This document shows, piece by piece, positions 32,274 to 40,238 of a stretch of 64,000 nt of DNA. The stretch lies in contig DASZZM010000101.1 of assembly GCA_035544895.1 (NCBI GenBank), positions 9,404-73,403 on the forward strand. The letters run 5' to 3'. Both the position numbers and the translations under genes were made by a program. This DNA comes from JASLEW01 sp035544895. GTDB taxonomy: Bacteria; Acidobacteriota; Thermoanaerobaculia; Multivoradales; UBA5704. How positions within the stretch are numbered: position 1 is the first letter of the stretch; every line of letters begins with the position of its first letter. Under the pieces are notes generated by a model. It ran no database searches and had not been told where the DNA came from. It saw only the letters and a program-made list of their open reading frames with translations.

Positions 32274-34625
32274 TCACCCCTTCCCGCGGCCTTCCGCCTC
32301 CTTGACCAGCTCCCACAGCCGGCTCGGCTTGAGCGGGATCTCGAGGATCTCGAGGCCGGGCACGGCCAGGGCGTCTTCCAGGGCCTGGGCGAAGAGAGCG
32401 CCGACCGGGATGGCGCCGGCCTCGCCCGCGCCCTTGCTGCCCAGGGGGTTGAGCGGGGAGACGGTCTCCTCGTGGCCCACCTCCACGCGCGGCACTTCCA
32501 ATGCCGTGGGCAGCAAGAAATCCATGAACGAGGCGTTGAGGAGCTGGCCGTTGTCGTCGAAGACCAGCTGCTCGTAGTAGGAGTTGCCGATGCCTTGCGC
32601 CACGCCGCCGTGGACCTGGCCGTCGACCAGCAGGGGGTTGAGGAGCTTGCCGCAGTCGTGGACCACCACGTACTTGCGGATGGCGATCTGCATGGTCGCG
32701 CGGTCCACTTCGACGATCATGGCGTGGGCGCCGCTCGCCGTGGCGCCGCGGTAGGGACCGAAGTAGCGGGTGGCTTCGAGGCCAGGCTCGGTGCCCGGCT
32801 TGACCGCGCCGCGCATCGGATTGGCGGCCCGGGCGAGCTCGCCCAGCGGGATGGCGCGCTCGGGTGCGCCGGCCACCCGCGCGGTCCCCGCGGCGAGCTC
32901 GATCTCCTCGTCCTTGGCGCCGAGCAGCTCGGCGGCGAGGCGCAGGGCCTTGGCGCGCACGGCGCTGGCGGCTTCGTGGACGGCGTTGCCGGCCACCACG
33001 GCGCCGCGGCTGGCGAAGGTGCCGGTGCCCCAGTGGAACTGGTCGGTGTCGCCGGTCACCACTTCGACGTCGCCGACCGGCACCCCGAGCTGCTGGGCGG
33101 CGACCTGGGCGAAGACGGTGAAGTGGCCCTGGCCCTGGGTGCCGACGCCGGTCACCACCGTGACCTTGCCGCTGGTCTGGATCTGCACCCGCGCGCCCTC
33201 GAAGGGGCCGATGCCGGTGCCCTCGACGTAGGCCACGACCCCGATCCCGGCCGACCGACCGGCGGCGCGCAGACGCGGCTGCTCCTCGCGCACGAAAGGC
33301 TCGTAGCCGATCATCGCCAAGGCCTTGTCGAGGACCGGCTGATAGTTGCCGCTGTCGTAGTAGAGCGGCGCGAAGTCCTGGTAGATGATCTCGTGGTCGT
33401 GGGGGAACTCCTCGGGCGCCAGGAAGTTGCGCCGGCGGATCTCGACCCGGTCGAGCCCCAGCTCCCGCGCCGCGGCGTCGAGCAGGCGCTCGATCACGAA
33501 GACGCCGTGCTGCCGGCCGGCGCCGCGGTAGGGAGTCACGATGGTCTTGTTGGTGAAGACCGCGGTGAACTCGCTGTCATAGGCCGGCACCCGGTAAGGC
33601 CCCAGCAGGGTGCACTGGCTGTTGAGCGGCACGGTCAGGCCGTAGGGGTCGTAGGCGCCGGTGTCGTGAAGGAACGAGTCCTTCACCCCGAGGATCCGGC
33701 CGTCGCGCGTCAAGGCGATCTCGGCGTCGTGGATCTGGCCGCGCTCCTGGGTAGTGGCGACGAAGTTTTCGGAGCGGTCTTCGATCCACTTGACCGGCCG
33801 CCCGAGCCGCATGGCCAGCCAGGGGATGAGGACCTCTTCGGGGTAGAACATCATGATCTTGGGGCCGAAACCCCCGCCGATGAACGGCGCCACTACCCGC
33901 ACCTGGTGCTCGGAAAGCCCGAGCATGGCGGCCAGGCCGTTGCGGATCGGGATCGGCGCCTGTGTGGTGTCCCAGACGGTGAGCCGCTGGGCGCGGGCGT
34001 CCCATTGCGCCACCACGCCGCGGTTCTCGATCGCCGCCGCGGCGCCGCGGTCGTAGAGCAGGCGGCGCCGGATGACCACCGCGGCCGCCGCGCGGGCGGC
34101 GGTGTAGTCGCCCTTCTTCTGCGCCACGTGCGCGGCGACGTTAGAGGCGAGATCGTCGTGCACCAGGGGTGCACCGGGGGCGAGCGCCCGTTCGAGATCG
34201 ACCACCGCCGGCAGCGGCTCGTATTCGGCGGCGATCTCTTCGAGCGCGTCCTCGGCCACGTAACGGCTGCTGGCCACCACCAGGGCCACCGGCTCTCCCA
34301 GGTGACGCACCTTGTCCCTGGCGAGCGGCACTTGCGTGCGCTGAGCGAAGACGCTGCCCGCGATCGGCGGCGGCGGCACCAGCAGCGGCCCGGGCTGCCA
34401 GTAGTCTCCCAGGTCGGCGGCGGTGTAGACCGCGATCACCCCCGGATGGCTCCTCGCCCGCGCGATATCGAGGGCGCGGATGCGCGCGTGGGCGTACGGG
34501 CTGCGCAGGAAAGCCACGTGTCCGGTCTCCGGCAGGTCCAGGTCGTCGACGAAGAGCGCCTGGCCGGTGAGCAGGCGCGGGTCTTCGTTGCGCTTGAGGC
34601 GTTCTCCTAGAGGCTGGGCGCTCAT
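32274..34625 (-). CDS. molybdenum hydroxylase large subunit (xanthine dehydrogenase/CoxL family)
   Basis: Molybdopterin-binding catalytic subunit, 783 residues. Starts with the a/b-hammerhead region (KRNEDPRLLTGQALFVDDL, FLRSPYAHARI). Cofactor loops: VVAPFIGGGFGPKIM, TPYRGAGRQHGVFVIERLLD, TGVGTQGQGHFTVFAQ and GSKGAGEAGAIPVGAL with the catalytic Glu735. The active-site loop is PYRGAGRQ, not AYRCSFR, so it is not form I CO dehydrogenase; the substrate is probably an N-heterocycle or aldehyde. It is the last gene of the operon, and its ATG overlaps the cyclase stop (ATGA). The matching FAD and 2Fe-2S subunits are encoded 4 kb upstream at 38.7-40.0 kb. Confidence 0.9.
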   Translation of the reverse strand: MSAQPLGERLKRNEDPRLLTGQALFVDDLDLPETGHVAFLRSPYAHARIRALDIARARSHPGVIAVYTAADLGDYWQPGPLLVPPPPIAGSVFAQRTQVPLARDKVRHLGEPVALVVASSRYVAEDALEEIAAEYEPLPAVVDLERALAPGAPLVHDDLASNVAAHVAQKKGDYTAARAAAAVVIRRRLLYDRGAAAAIENRGVVAQWDARAQRLTVWDTTQAPIPIRNGLAAMLGLSEHQVRVVAPFIGGGFGPKIMMFYPEEVLIPWLAMRLGRPVKWIEDRSENFVATTQERGQIHDAEIALTRDGRILGVKDSFLHDTGAYDPYGLTVPLNSQCTLLGPYRVPAYDSEFTAVFTNKTIVTPYRGAGRQHGVFVIERLLDAAARELGLDRVEIRRRNFLAPEEFPHDHEIIYQDFAPLYYDSGNYQPVLDKALAMIGYEPFVREEQPRLRAAGRSAGIGVVAYVEGTGIGPFEGARVQIQTSGKVTVVTGVGTQGQGHFTVFAQVAAQQLGVPVGDVEVVTGDTDQFHWGTGTFASRGAVVAGNAVHEAASAVRAKALRLAAELLGAKDEEIELAAGTARVAGAPERAIPLGELARAANPMRGAVKPGTEPGLEATRYFGPYRGATASGAHAMIVEVDRATMQIAIRKYVVVHDCGKLLNPLLVDGQVHGGVAQGIGNSYYEQLVFDDNGQLLNASFMDFLLPTALEVPRVEVGHEETVSPLNPLGSKGAGEAGAIPVGALFAQALEDALAVPGLEILEIPLKPSRLWELVKEAEGRGKG

Positions 34626-35449
34626 CGCTTGTCGGCCACGAAAGCGACGACGCGGGCAAACGCGGCCTCGCCCCCTTTGAAGCGGAAGGGAAAGCATCCC
34701 AGCCAGATCCGCTGGTCGAGCACTTCGTCGATCTGGCCGCCGAGGTTCTCGGCGTGGAAGACGCCGCGCGGGAAGAGCAGCACGTGGGTGCATTGGTAGT
34801 CGGCCGGCCAGGGGAACGCCTCCTCCAGCTTCATGCCGATCTTGGCCTCGACCTCCGGGATGACGTCGGGGCGCGCCACCCGCACCTTGGTGTTGAACGG
34901 GTGGTCGGTCGAGATGGCGTCCACCGCCATCCAGCGGATGCCGCGGTCGAGCACCCACTCGCAGAAGGGGCGGCGCGGCCCGGGGTGGCGGAGGAAGGCA
35001 CGCGGCAGGTCGGGCGGCTCCTGGTTGTGCACCTTGTACCAGTCCTCGTTGTAGTAGTGGTGATAGCCGGTATGGATGACCAGGATGTCGTCGCGCTCGA
35101 TGGTGATGCCGGTCCGCCTCTCCCACTCTTCGAAGTGCTCAGGCCCGTAGATGTCGTAATCGCCGATGCCGAACTGCGACAGGTCGACCACGCAGGCCGG
35201 GCCGAAGAGTTTGGCGATCGGGATGCCGGCGACGTCCGGGCCGGGATCGTAGAAGTGGATCGGCGAGTCGAGGTGGGTGGCGATGTGGTTGGTGGTGCTG
35301 ATGTGCTGGGCGTTGACTCCGTCGAAAGCCAGCTTCTTGACCCACTTGATGGTCGGCCCCTCGTAGAAGGCGAACGGCGGCGAATCCATGCTGAAGTTCT
35401 GCGACAGGTCCAGGACGCGGACCTTGCTGAGATCGTAGGGAATGTACAC
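34622..35449 (-). CDS. cyclase-family metal-dependent amidohydrolase (kynurenine formamidase fold)
   Basis: Protein of 275 residues of the cyclase family (PF04199), hydrolases that open amide or lactam-type bonds, such as kynurenine formamidase and isatin hydrolase. The metal-binding motif H-x3-H-x-D-x3-H is seen as HIATHLDSPIH (His55, His59, Asp61, His65). Further family parts are VNAQHISTTN and ILVIHTGYHHYYNED. GTG 35449 follows AGGAGCCAACC. In this operon, between DUF1116 and the molybdenum hydroxylase genes, ring opening of an oxidised heterocycle is the likely role; this is inference. Confidence 0.85.
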   Translation of the reverse strand: MYIPYDLSKVRVLDLSQNFSMDSPPFAFYEGPTIKWVKKLAFDGVNAQHISTTNHIATHLDSPIHFYDPGPDVAGIPIAKLFGPACVVDLSQFGIGDYDIYGPEHFEEWERRTGITIERDDILVIHTGYHHYYNEDWYKVHNQEPPDLPRAFLRHPGPRRPFCEWVLDRGIRWMAVDAISTDHPFNTKVRVARPDVIPEVEAKIGMKLEEAFPWPADYQCTHVLLFPRGVFHAENLGGQIDEVLDQRIWLGCFPFRFKGGEAAFARVVAFVADKR

Positions 35450-35461
35450 GGTTGGCTCCTC

Positions 35462-36718
35462 TCAGAACCCGTATTGATCGGCGAAGGCGAGCAGGGCTTG
35501 CTCGAAGATGGCCAGGGGCGGACGCACCCAGCCGGCGCCGATCTGGCCGACGCCGGCCTGGCGGTGGGCGATCCCGGTATTGACCCGCGGCGCAATCCCC
35601 AGCTCCACCACCTTGCGCAGGTCGATGCCGGTCGGCGTGCCGCGGAAGCCCAGGGCCGGAATGGTGAAGTGGGTGTGCTCGGCGGCGGTGATCTCGTACA
35701 TCTCCAGGGTGGCGTTGAGCGCATCCTGAGGAGTGCCGCCGATGAAAGTGACGATGGCCGGGGCCGAGGCCATGGCGAAGGCGCCGATGCCGGCGGTCTC
35801 GGTGATCGTGCTGTCGCCGATGTCAGGGTTGGCGTCGGCGCTGCCGAAGCCGGGGAAGTACAGCCCGTCGGGCACCGCGGCGGGAGCGCTGAACCAGCGC
35901 TCGCCCAGGCCGCTGACGCGGATTCCGAAGTCGGTGCCGTTGCGCGACATCGCCGTGACCAGCGTGCTTCCGGCGACGCCGTGGGCGGCGTCCGCCATCG
36001 CCTTGCAGGCCGCCATGACCGGATTGAGCACGGACAGCGCATTGTCGCCGAGGAAGCGCAGGACCTCCCCGGCCACGTCCGCCGGCGCCGCCCCGGCGAT
36101 CCATGGCGCGAGCAGCTTCAAGTAGAGGAGCGAGCCCGCTTTGTTGCGGTTGTGGCCCTCGTCCCCCATGTGCAGCGCCTCGGCGATCAGCGCCCGCATG
36201 TCCAGGCCGCCGCTCGCCGCCAGTGCCTCGCCGAGGACCGGGGCCATCACGCGGTTCATCCATCCGAGCTTGGCGAGCACGTCGGCGCTGAAGGCTCCGT
36301 AGCGCAGGACCTTGCCGTAGCCTTCGTTGAGGGTAGAGAAGGTGCGGTGGCCGAGGGTCGGGTCCTCGACCACGTAGACCGCCATCGATGCCGAGATGAC
36401 CCCCGCCATCGGGCCGACCGCGCCATGGTGGTGGCAGGGCGCGAGCTCGACCGCGCCGCGCTCGACCAGCGCCGCCGCGGCGGCTTCGTCGCCGGCCAAC
36501 CCCTCGTAGAGGAGCGCTCCGATCACCGCTCCGCGCAGCGGCCCCGAGGCCCGGGCCCACTCGATCGGCGGCCCGGCATGCAGCAGCAGGTCGTCGCGCA
36601 TGCCGGGGATGGCCTCGCGCGCGCTCTCGACCGCGGTCAGCACCGGCCGCGAGGCGAGCATGCGGTCGAGCGCCGCCCGGTTGGCCTGATCGACGTCGAT
36701 GACCTGCTCTGGAAGCAT
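35462..36718 (-). CDS. DUF1116 protein (AllG/YlbE-like carbamoyltransferase component)
   Basis: Protein of 418 residues of the DUF1116 family. Characteristic parts: IDVDQANRAALDRMLASRPVL at the start, LAPCHHHGAVGPMAGVISAS, HRTFSTLNEGYGKVLRYGAF, EALHMGDEGHNRNKAGS, TAMSRNGTDFGIRVSGLG, and IAHRQAGVGQIGAGWVRPPL at the end. In Escherichia coli the FdrA, DUF1116 and DUF2877 proteins form oxamate carbamoyltransferase (AllFGH) in anaerobic allantoin use. Here fdrA lies directly upstream (17 bp gap, GGGGAAGAG before ATG 36718), but no DUF2877 gene is in the cluster. The substrate may therefore differ. Confidence 0.85.
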   Translation of the reverse strand: MLPEQVIDVDQANRAALDRMLASRPVLTAVESAREAIPGMRDDLLLHAGPPIEWARASGPLRGAVIGALLYEGLAGDEAAAAALVERGAVELAPCHHHGAVGPMAGVISASMAVYVVEDPTLGHRTFSTLNEGYGKVLRYGAFSADVLAKLGWMNRVMAPVLGEALAASGGLDMRALIAEALHMGDEGHNRNKAGSLLYLKLLAPWIAGAAPADVAGEVLRFLGDNALSVLNPVMAACKAMADAAHGVAGSTLVTAMSRNGTDFGIRVSGLGERWFSAPAAVPDGLYFPGFGSADANPDIGDSTITETAGIGAFAMASAPAIVTFIGGTPQDALNATLEMYEITAAEHTHFTIPALGFRGTPTGIDLRKVVELGIAPRVNTGIAHRQAGVGQIGAGWVRPPLAIFEQALLAFADQYGF

Positions 36719-36735
36719 CTCTTCCCCCGCGCCGT

Positions 36736-38619
36736 TCAGCGCACCCGCCTCATGCGCTCCAGGCGCCCGGCCAGCTTCTCATCCCCGCCTGCCGGTGGAC
36801 GCCAGTCCACGTGCAGCGCCGCGATTCCCTGCGCGATGAGACTCGTATGGAAGGATTCTAGCCCCACGTTGATTACCGCGATCGGTCCCTCGACCGCGGC
36901 CAGCGGGACCGGCGGGGCAGCGGCCTCTGCCTCCACGTAGACCGTCTGCGCCTCCCCTTCGCTTCCGCCGGGCGAGGTCCCCGCGGCCGCTGGGGAGGCC
37001 GCGGCCGCCCGAGACGCCGGGGCCGCGGTGGCAACCGTCTGGCCGGGGAGGCTCCGCCGGGCGTGCTCCACGGCCTCTCCCACGGTGCGGCACACCCGTG
37101 CCCCGGCCGCCGCCAGTGCCGCCATCTGTCCGGCGAGCCCTTGCGGGTCCTTGTCGGTGCCCACCACGATGGCGACCATCTCGAGCCGGCGGCCGGCCGC
37201 CGCGGCCCGGGCACGCGCGCCGGCGATGGCCGGCGCGAGGTCGCCGGCGGGATCGGGATGGGCGCCGTCTCCCAGCACTACGTCGAGGAGGATCATGGCC
37301 ACCGCGGGATCGTTGGCTTCCTGGGCGAGGCGTTCGAGGAGCAGGTGGTGGTCGATCATCGGATGGGGCCTGCCGACGGTGAGCTCGTCGGCCCCGAGGT
37401 CGATGAGCGCGTGCCCTTCCAGCAGGCCATGGCGCGGGTCGCGCAAGGGCTGCGCCGCCGCGGCCGAAAAGTTGGCGAAGACCGGCCCTGGCAGCGCCCG
37501 GAGGCCTTGCATTGCCTCGGCCGCCAGGGAGCCGCCGGAGAACAGCCCGCGCAGGAAGCGCTGGCCCGGCGCCCACCGCGGCGCCGGCTCCTCTCCGGCC
37601 GGCGACGGGGCGGCGGCCGGCGGGCCTGTCTCCCCGGTTTCGCCGCGGGACCGCGGCCGGCCGCCGGCAAGCAGCGCGACCGCGGCCGCCGCGGTCGCGG
37701 CGAAGCTGGCGGCAAAATGCAGGTTGCCGAGCTGCGGCGCCGGTGGATCGGCGCCGAGGAAGTCGACGACGACGGGCTTTCCCGCCTGCCCGGCCTGCGC
37801 CAGGAGTCGCGTCGCGACGGCCGGCGCGGGCGGCTTGGCGACCAGCACGATGACCTCAGTCCCGGGGTCGCGGCGCAGCAGATCGAGGGCCGGCCCGGCG
37901 GTCGCCCCGCCCACCTCGGCCGCGAGGTCGCGCCCGCCGGTGCCGAGCGCGTGCGAGATGCCGGCGCCCAGCCGGTGGATCTCGCAGGTCACCGCTTGGA
38001 GCCCCGTGCCCGAGGCGCCCACCAGCCCGACCGCCCCGCGCCGCACCCGGTTGGCGAAGCCCATCCCGACGCCGCCGAGGATGGCCGTGCCGCAGTCCGG
38101 CCCGAGGACCAGAAGGCCCTTGTTCCGTGCCGTCCGCTTGAGCGCGGCCTCGTCGGCGAGCGAGACGTTATCGCTGTAGAGAAAGACGTGGCGGCCCAGG
38201 TCGAGCGCCTCCCGCGCCACCCCGGCGGCGTAGCGGCCCGGCACCGAGACCATGACCCAGCTCGCCTCGGGGAGCTGCCTGACCGCGCCAGCCAGGCTGC
38301 GCGGGCGGAAGCCGAGGCCCGCCGCGGCGCGGCGCCCGGCGAGCTGCTCGTCCACCCGGGCGAGCGCCGCGCCCGCGGCCCCTTCGCTCGCCGCGCGCAC
38401 GACGACCAGCAGGTCGGCGGGACCCGCCGTGGCGGCCGCCCCTGCCGGCAGGAGACCTCGAGCCGCCAGCAGCTCACGGTTGGCGGGGGTCGCCATCACC
38501 ACTCCGGCCTCGAGCACTTCCGGCAAGCCGGCCAGCGCCGCCTGCAGCCCCATCAAGACGACCGAGTCGTGATAGGCGCCCTGACGCACGGCAAAGCGGG
38601 TGACCGGTACCCCGGTCAT
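36736..38619 (-). CDS. fdrA: FdrA-like protein (succinyl-CoA synthetase fold, AllF-like)
   Basis: Protein of 627 residues with the succinyl-CoA-synthetase-like fold of FdrA. N-terminus: RQGAYHDSVVLMGLQAALAG, PEVLEAGVVMATPANRELL. Core: LGPDCGTAILGGVGMGFANR, GLVGASGTGLQAVTCEIHRL, DLGADELTVGRPHPMID, plus AMILLDVVLGDGAHPDPAG. The C-terminus carries an extra ~50 residues after a Pro/Ala/Ser-rich linker: INVGLESFHTSLIAQG, then HVDWRPPAGGDEKL, a module I associate with the start of some DUF1116 proteins. Family-length FdrA is nearer 510-560, so this form is long. ATG 38619 starts the homologous part, 35 bp after the 2Fe-2S gene. It probably forms a carbamoyltransferase with the DUF1116 protein. Confidence 0.85.
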   Translation of the reverse strand: MTGVPVTRFAVRQGAYHDSVVLMGLQAALAGLPEVLEAGVVMATPANRELLAARGLLPAGAAATAGPADLLVVVRAASEGAAGAALARVDEQLAGRRAAAGLGFRPRSLAGAVRQLPEASWVMVSVPGRYAAGVAREALDLGRHVFLYSDNVSLADEAALKRTARNKGLLVLGPDCGTAILGGVGMGFANRVRRGAVGLVGASGTGLQAVTCEIHRLGAGISHALGTGGRDLAAEVGGATAGPALDLLRRDPGTEVIVLVAKPPAPAVATRLLAQAGQAGKPVVVDFLGADPPAPQLGNLHFAASFAATAAAAVALLAGGRPRSRGETGETGPPAAAPSPAGEEPAPRWAPGQRFLRGLFSGGSLAAEAMQGLRALPGPVFANFSAAAAQPLRDPRHGLLEGHALIDLGADELTVGRPHPMIDHHLLLERLAQEANDPAVAMILLDVVLGDGAHPDPAGDLAPAIAGARARAAAAGRRLEMVAIVVGTDKDPQGLAGQMAALAAAGARVCRTVGEAVEHARRSLPGQTVATAAPASRAAAASPAAAGTSPGGSEGEAQTVYVEAEAAAPPVPLAAVEGPIAVINVGLESFHTSLIAQGIAALHVDWRPPAGGDEKLAGRLERMRRVR

Positions 38620-38654
38620 GGCGAAGCACTCATCCGCGCCGCGCCGATGGGGTC

Positions 38655-39146
38655 TTACTCCCGCGGCTGGGCGGCAAGCTTGCGGGCCGCCAGCTTCACG
38701 GCGTCGACGATGTGCTGATAGCCGGTGCAGCGGCAGAGATTGCCGGAGATGGCGCGCCGGATCTCGTCTTCGGAAGGGTCGGGATTCTGCGCCAGGAACG
38801 GCACCAGGGTCATCAAGAATCCGGGAGTGCAGAAGCCGCACTGCAACCCGTGCGCTTCCCAGAAGGCTTGCTGCAAAGGGTGCAGGTCGCCAGGGCCGCT
38901 GGCCAGCCCCTCGACGGTGCCGATGTCGCGCCCGTCGGCCTGGACCGCCAGCAGCAGGCAGGAGCGGACGGGCTCGCCGTCGAGCAGCACCGTGCAGGCG
39001 CCGCACACCCCGTGCTCGCAGCCGACATGGGTGCCGGTCAGGCCCAGGTCGTGACGCAGGAAGTCGCTGAGCAGGAGGCGGGGCTCGACCTGACGTTCGT
39101 GGCGCCGCCCGTTGACCGTGACGGCGACGGAGTGCGCCGAGCTCAT
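38655..39146 (-). CDS. 2Fe-2S subunit of the molybdenum hydroxylase
   Basis: Small electron-transfer subunit of 163 residues. Plant-type [2Fe-2S] site: Cys43, Cys48, Cys51 and Cys63 (VGCEHGVCGACTVLLDG and RSCLL). Second [2Fe-2S] site: Cys103, Cys106 in CGFCTPG, and Cys138, Cys140 in LCRCTGY. All eight cysteines are kept. The ATG at 39146 overlaps the stop of the FAD subunit gene (ATGA). It passes electrons from the molybdopterin subunit (encoded at 32.3-34.6 kb) to the FAD subunit. Confidence 0.95.
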   Translation of the reverse strand: MSSAHSVAVTVNGRRHERQVEPRLLLSDFLRHDLGLTGTHVGCEHGVCGACTVLLDGEPVRSCLLLAVQADGRDIGTVEGLASGPGDLHPLQQAFWEAHGLQCGFCTPGFLMTLVPFLAQNPDPSEDEIRRAISGNLCRCTGYQHIVDAVKLAARKLAAQPRE

Positions 39147-40030
39147 GACGCGTCCCTTTCGCCCCGCGCCCGCGCCGCCGCCTTCGTGAGGCTGCGCTCG
39201 GCCAGCACCCGCGCCAGGTGGCGCTTGAACCCGGCCGAGGCGTGGATGTCGCCCGCCGGCTCGATCTCGTCTGCCGCCGCCTCCGCCGCCGCGGCGATCG
39301 CCCGTGGCGCCGGCGTCTCACCGCGCAGCAGGGCGGCCGCCCCGCTCGCCTGGACCGGCGCCTGGCCCACGCTCAGATAGACGAGCCTCGCCTCGCGGCA
39401 GCGGCCATCCTCGTCGAGCGCGACCATGGCGGCCAGCCCCACCTGGGCATAGTCGCCCGGGCGCCGCGCCACCTCGGCGAAGCACCAGCCGGCGCGCGGC
39501 GGCGGCGGCGGCAGCGCCACCTCGACCAGGATCTCGTCCGGCTCGAGGGCGGTTGCGAAGAGGCCGGGAAAGAACGACTCGGCCTCGACCCAGCGCTCGC
39601 CGGCGGCGCGCCGCAGCCGCAGGCGGGCGCGCAGCGCCACGGCGACCGCCGGCAGCTCGGCCGCCGGGTCGGCGTGGGCGAGGCTGCCGCCCAGGGTTCC
39701 CCGGTTGCGGATCTGCGGATGGGCGATCGCCGGCACCGCCTCGGCGAGCAGCGGCGCCAGGGCGGCGATCTGCGGATCGCGCTCCAGCCGGCGCTGCCGC
39801 ACCATGGCGCCGAGACGCAGCCCGCCATCTTCGCCGGAGCGGACGAAGTCGAGCTCGGCGAGCCGGTTCAGGTCCACCAGGAGGGCCGGCCTCGCCAGGC
39901 GGAAATTGAGCATCGGAATCAGGCTCTGGCCCCCCGCCAGGACCTTGGCGTCGGCCCCGCCGCGGGCCAATGCCTCCAGCGCCTCGGGCAGCGAGCCCGG
40001 CGCCGCGTACTCGAACGCTGCCGGCTTCAT
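39143..40030 (-). CDS. FAD-binding subunit of the molybdenum hydroxylase (CoxM/XdhB-like)
   Basis: Medium subunit of 295 residues. Starts with AAFEYAAPGSLPEALEALA; FAD-binding signatures AKVLAGGQSLIPMLNFRLA and IRNRGTLGGSLAHADPAAELP are complete, followed by the CoxM C-terminal domain (VARRPGDYAQVGLAAMVALD, VYLSVGQAPVQA). First gene of the six-gene operon. ATG 40030 starts the homologous region. The frame stays open upstream through repeat copy D and could give a spurious 59-residue extension (LLEASIGSPPATP...), which I reject as translated repeat. No Shine-Dalgarno is seen at 40030, so the start is somewhat open. Confidence 0.9.
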   Translation of the reverse strand: MKPAAFEYAAPGSLPEALEALARGGADAKVLAGGQSLIPMLNFRLARPALLVDLNRLAELDFVRSGEDGGLRLGAMVRQRRLERDPQIAALAPLLAEAVPAIAHPQIRNRGTLGGSLAHADPAAELPAVAVALRARLRLRRAAGERWVEAESFFPGLFATALEPDEILVEVALPPPPPRAGWCFAEVARRPGDYAQVGLAAMVALDEDGRCREARLVYLSVGQAPVQASGAAALLRGETPAPRAIAAAAEAAADEIEPAGDIHASAGFKRHLARVLAERSLTKAAARARGERDAS

Positions 40031-40096
40031 GTGGCGCCAAGGATACCCGATCGGGAATCTACCTGCAGGGCCTCTCCTACCCGCCGGCGGTGCCTG

Positions 40097-40219
40097 TGCG
40101 CCAGGGGTGGGGGCGTCCCCTTCCCCCCCGGAGGGGAGGGAAGGGGATCGAGGGGTTGCGGGGGGCGATCCGATAGATGCTTCGAGAAGGCCGGCACCGC
40201 CACATCGCAAGCGCCGTTA
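40097..40219 (-). repeat. dispersed hairpin repeat, copy D
   Basis: About 123 bp, minus orientation, 19 bp beyond the dehydrogenase stop and 67 bp upstream of the FAD-subunit start. Shares GCTTGCGATGTGGCGG, GAAGCATCTATCGGATCG, CCCCCCGCAACCCC, CGATCCCCTTCCC, and GGGGGGGAAGGGGACGCC with the other copies; short centre as in copy A. Confidence 0.87.
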
Positions 40220-40238
40220 AATCCCTTGGGGTCGTCTG

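Noticed and set aside
32274..34625. Form I carbon monoxide dehydrogenase large subunit
   Set aside because: The diagnostic AYRCSFR loop is absent; the loop reads PYRGAGRQ.
36736..39321. Long fusion of FdrA with upstream sequence (861 codons)
   Set aside because: The first ~234 codons are an Arg-rich shadow of the 2Fe-2S subunit gene; the FdrA homology begins at 38619.
39143..40210. 59-residue N-terminal extension of the FAD subunit
   Set aside because: It is translated repeat copy D plus spacer; homology starts at the methionine at 40030.
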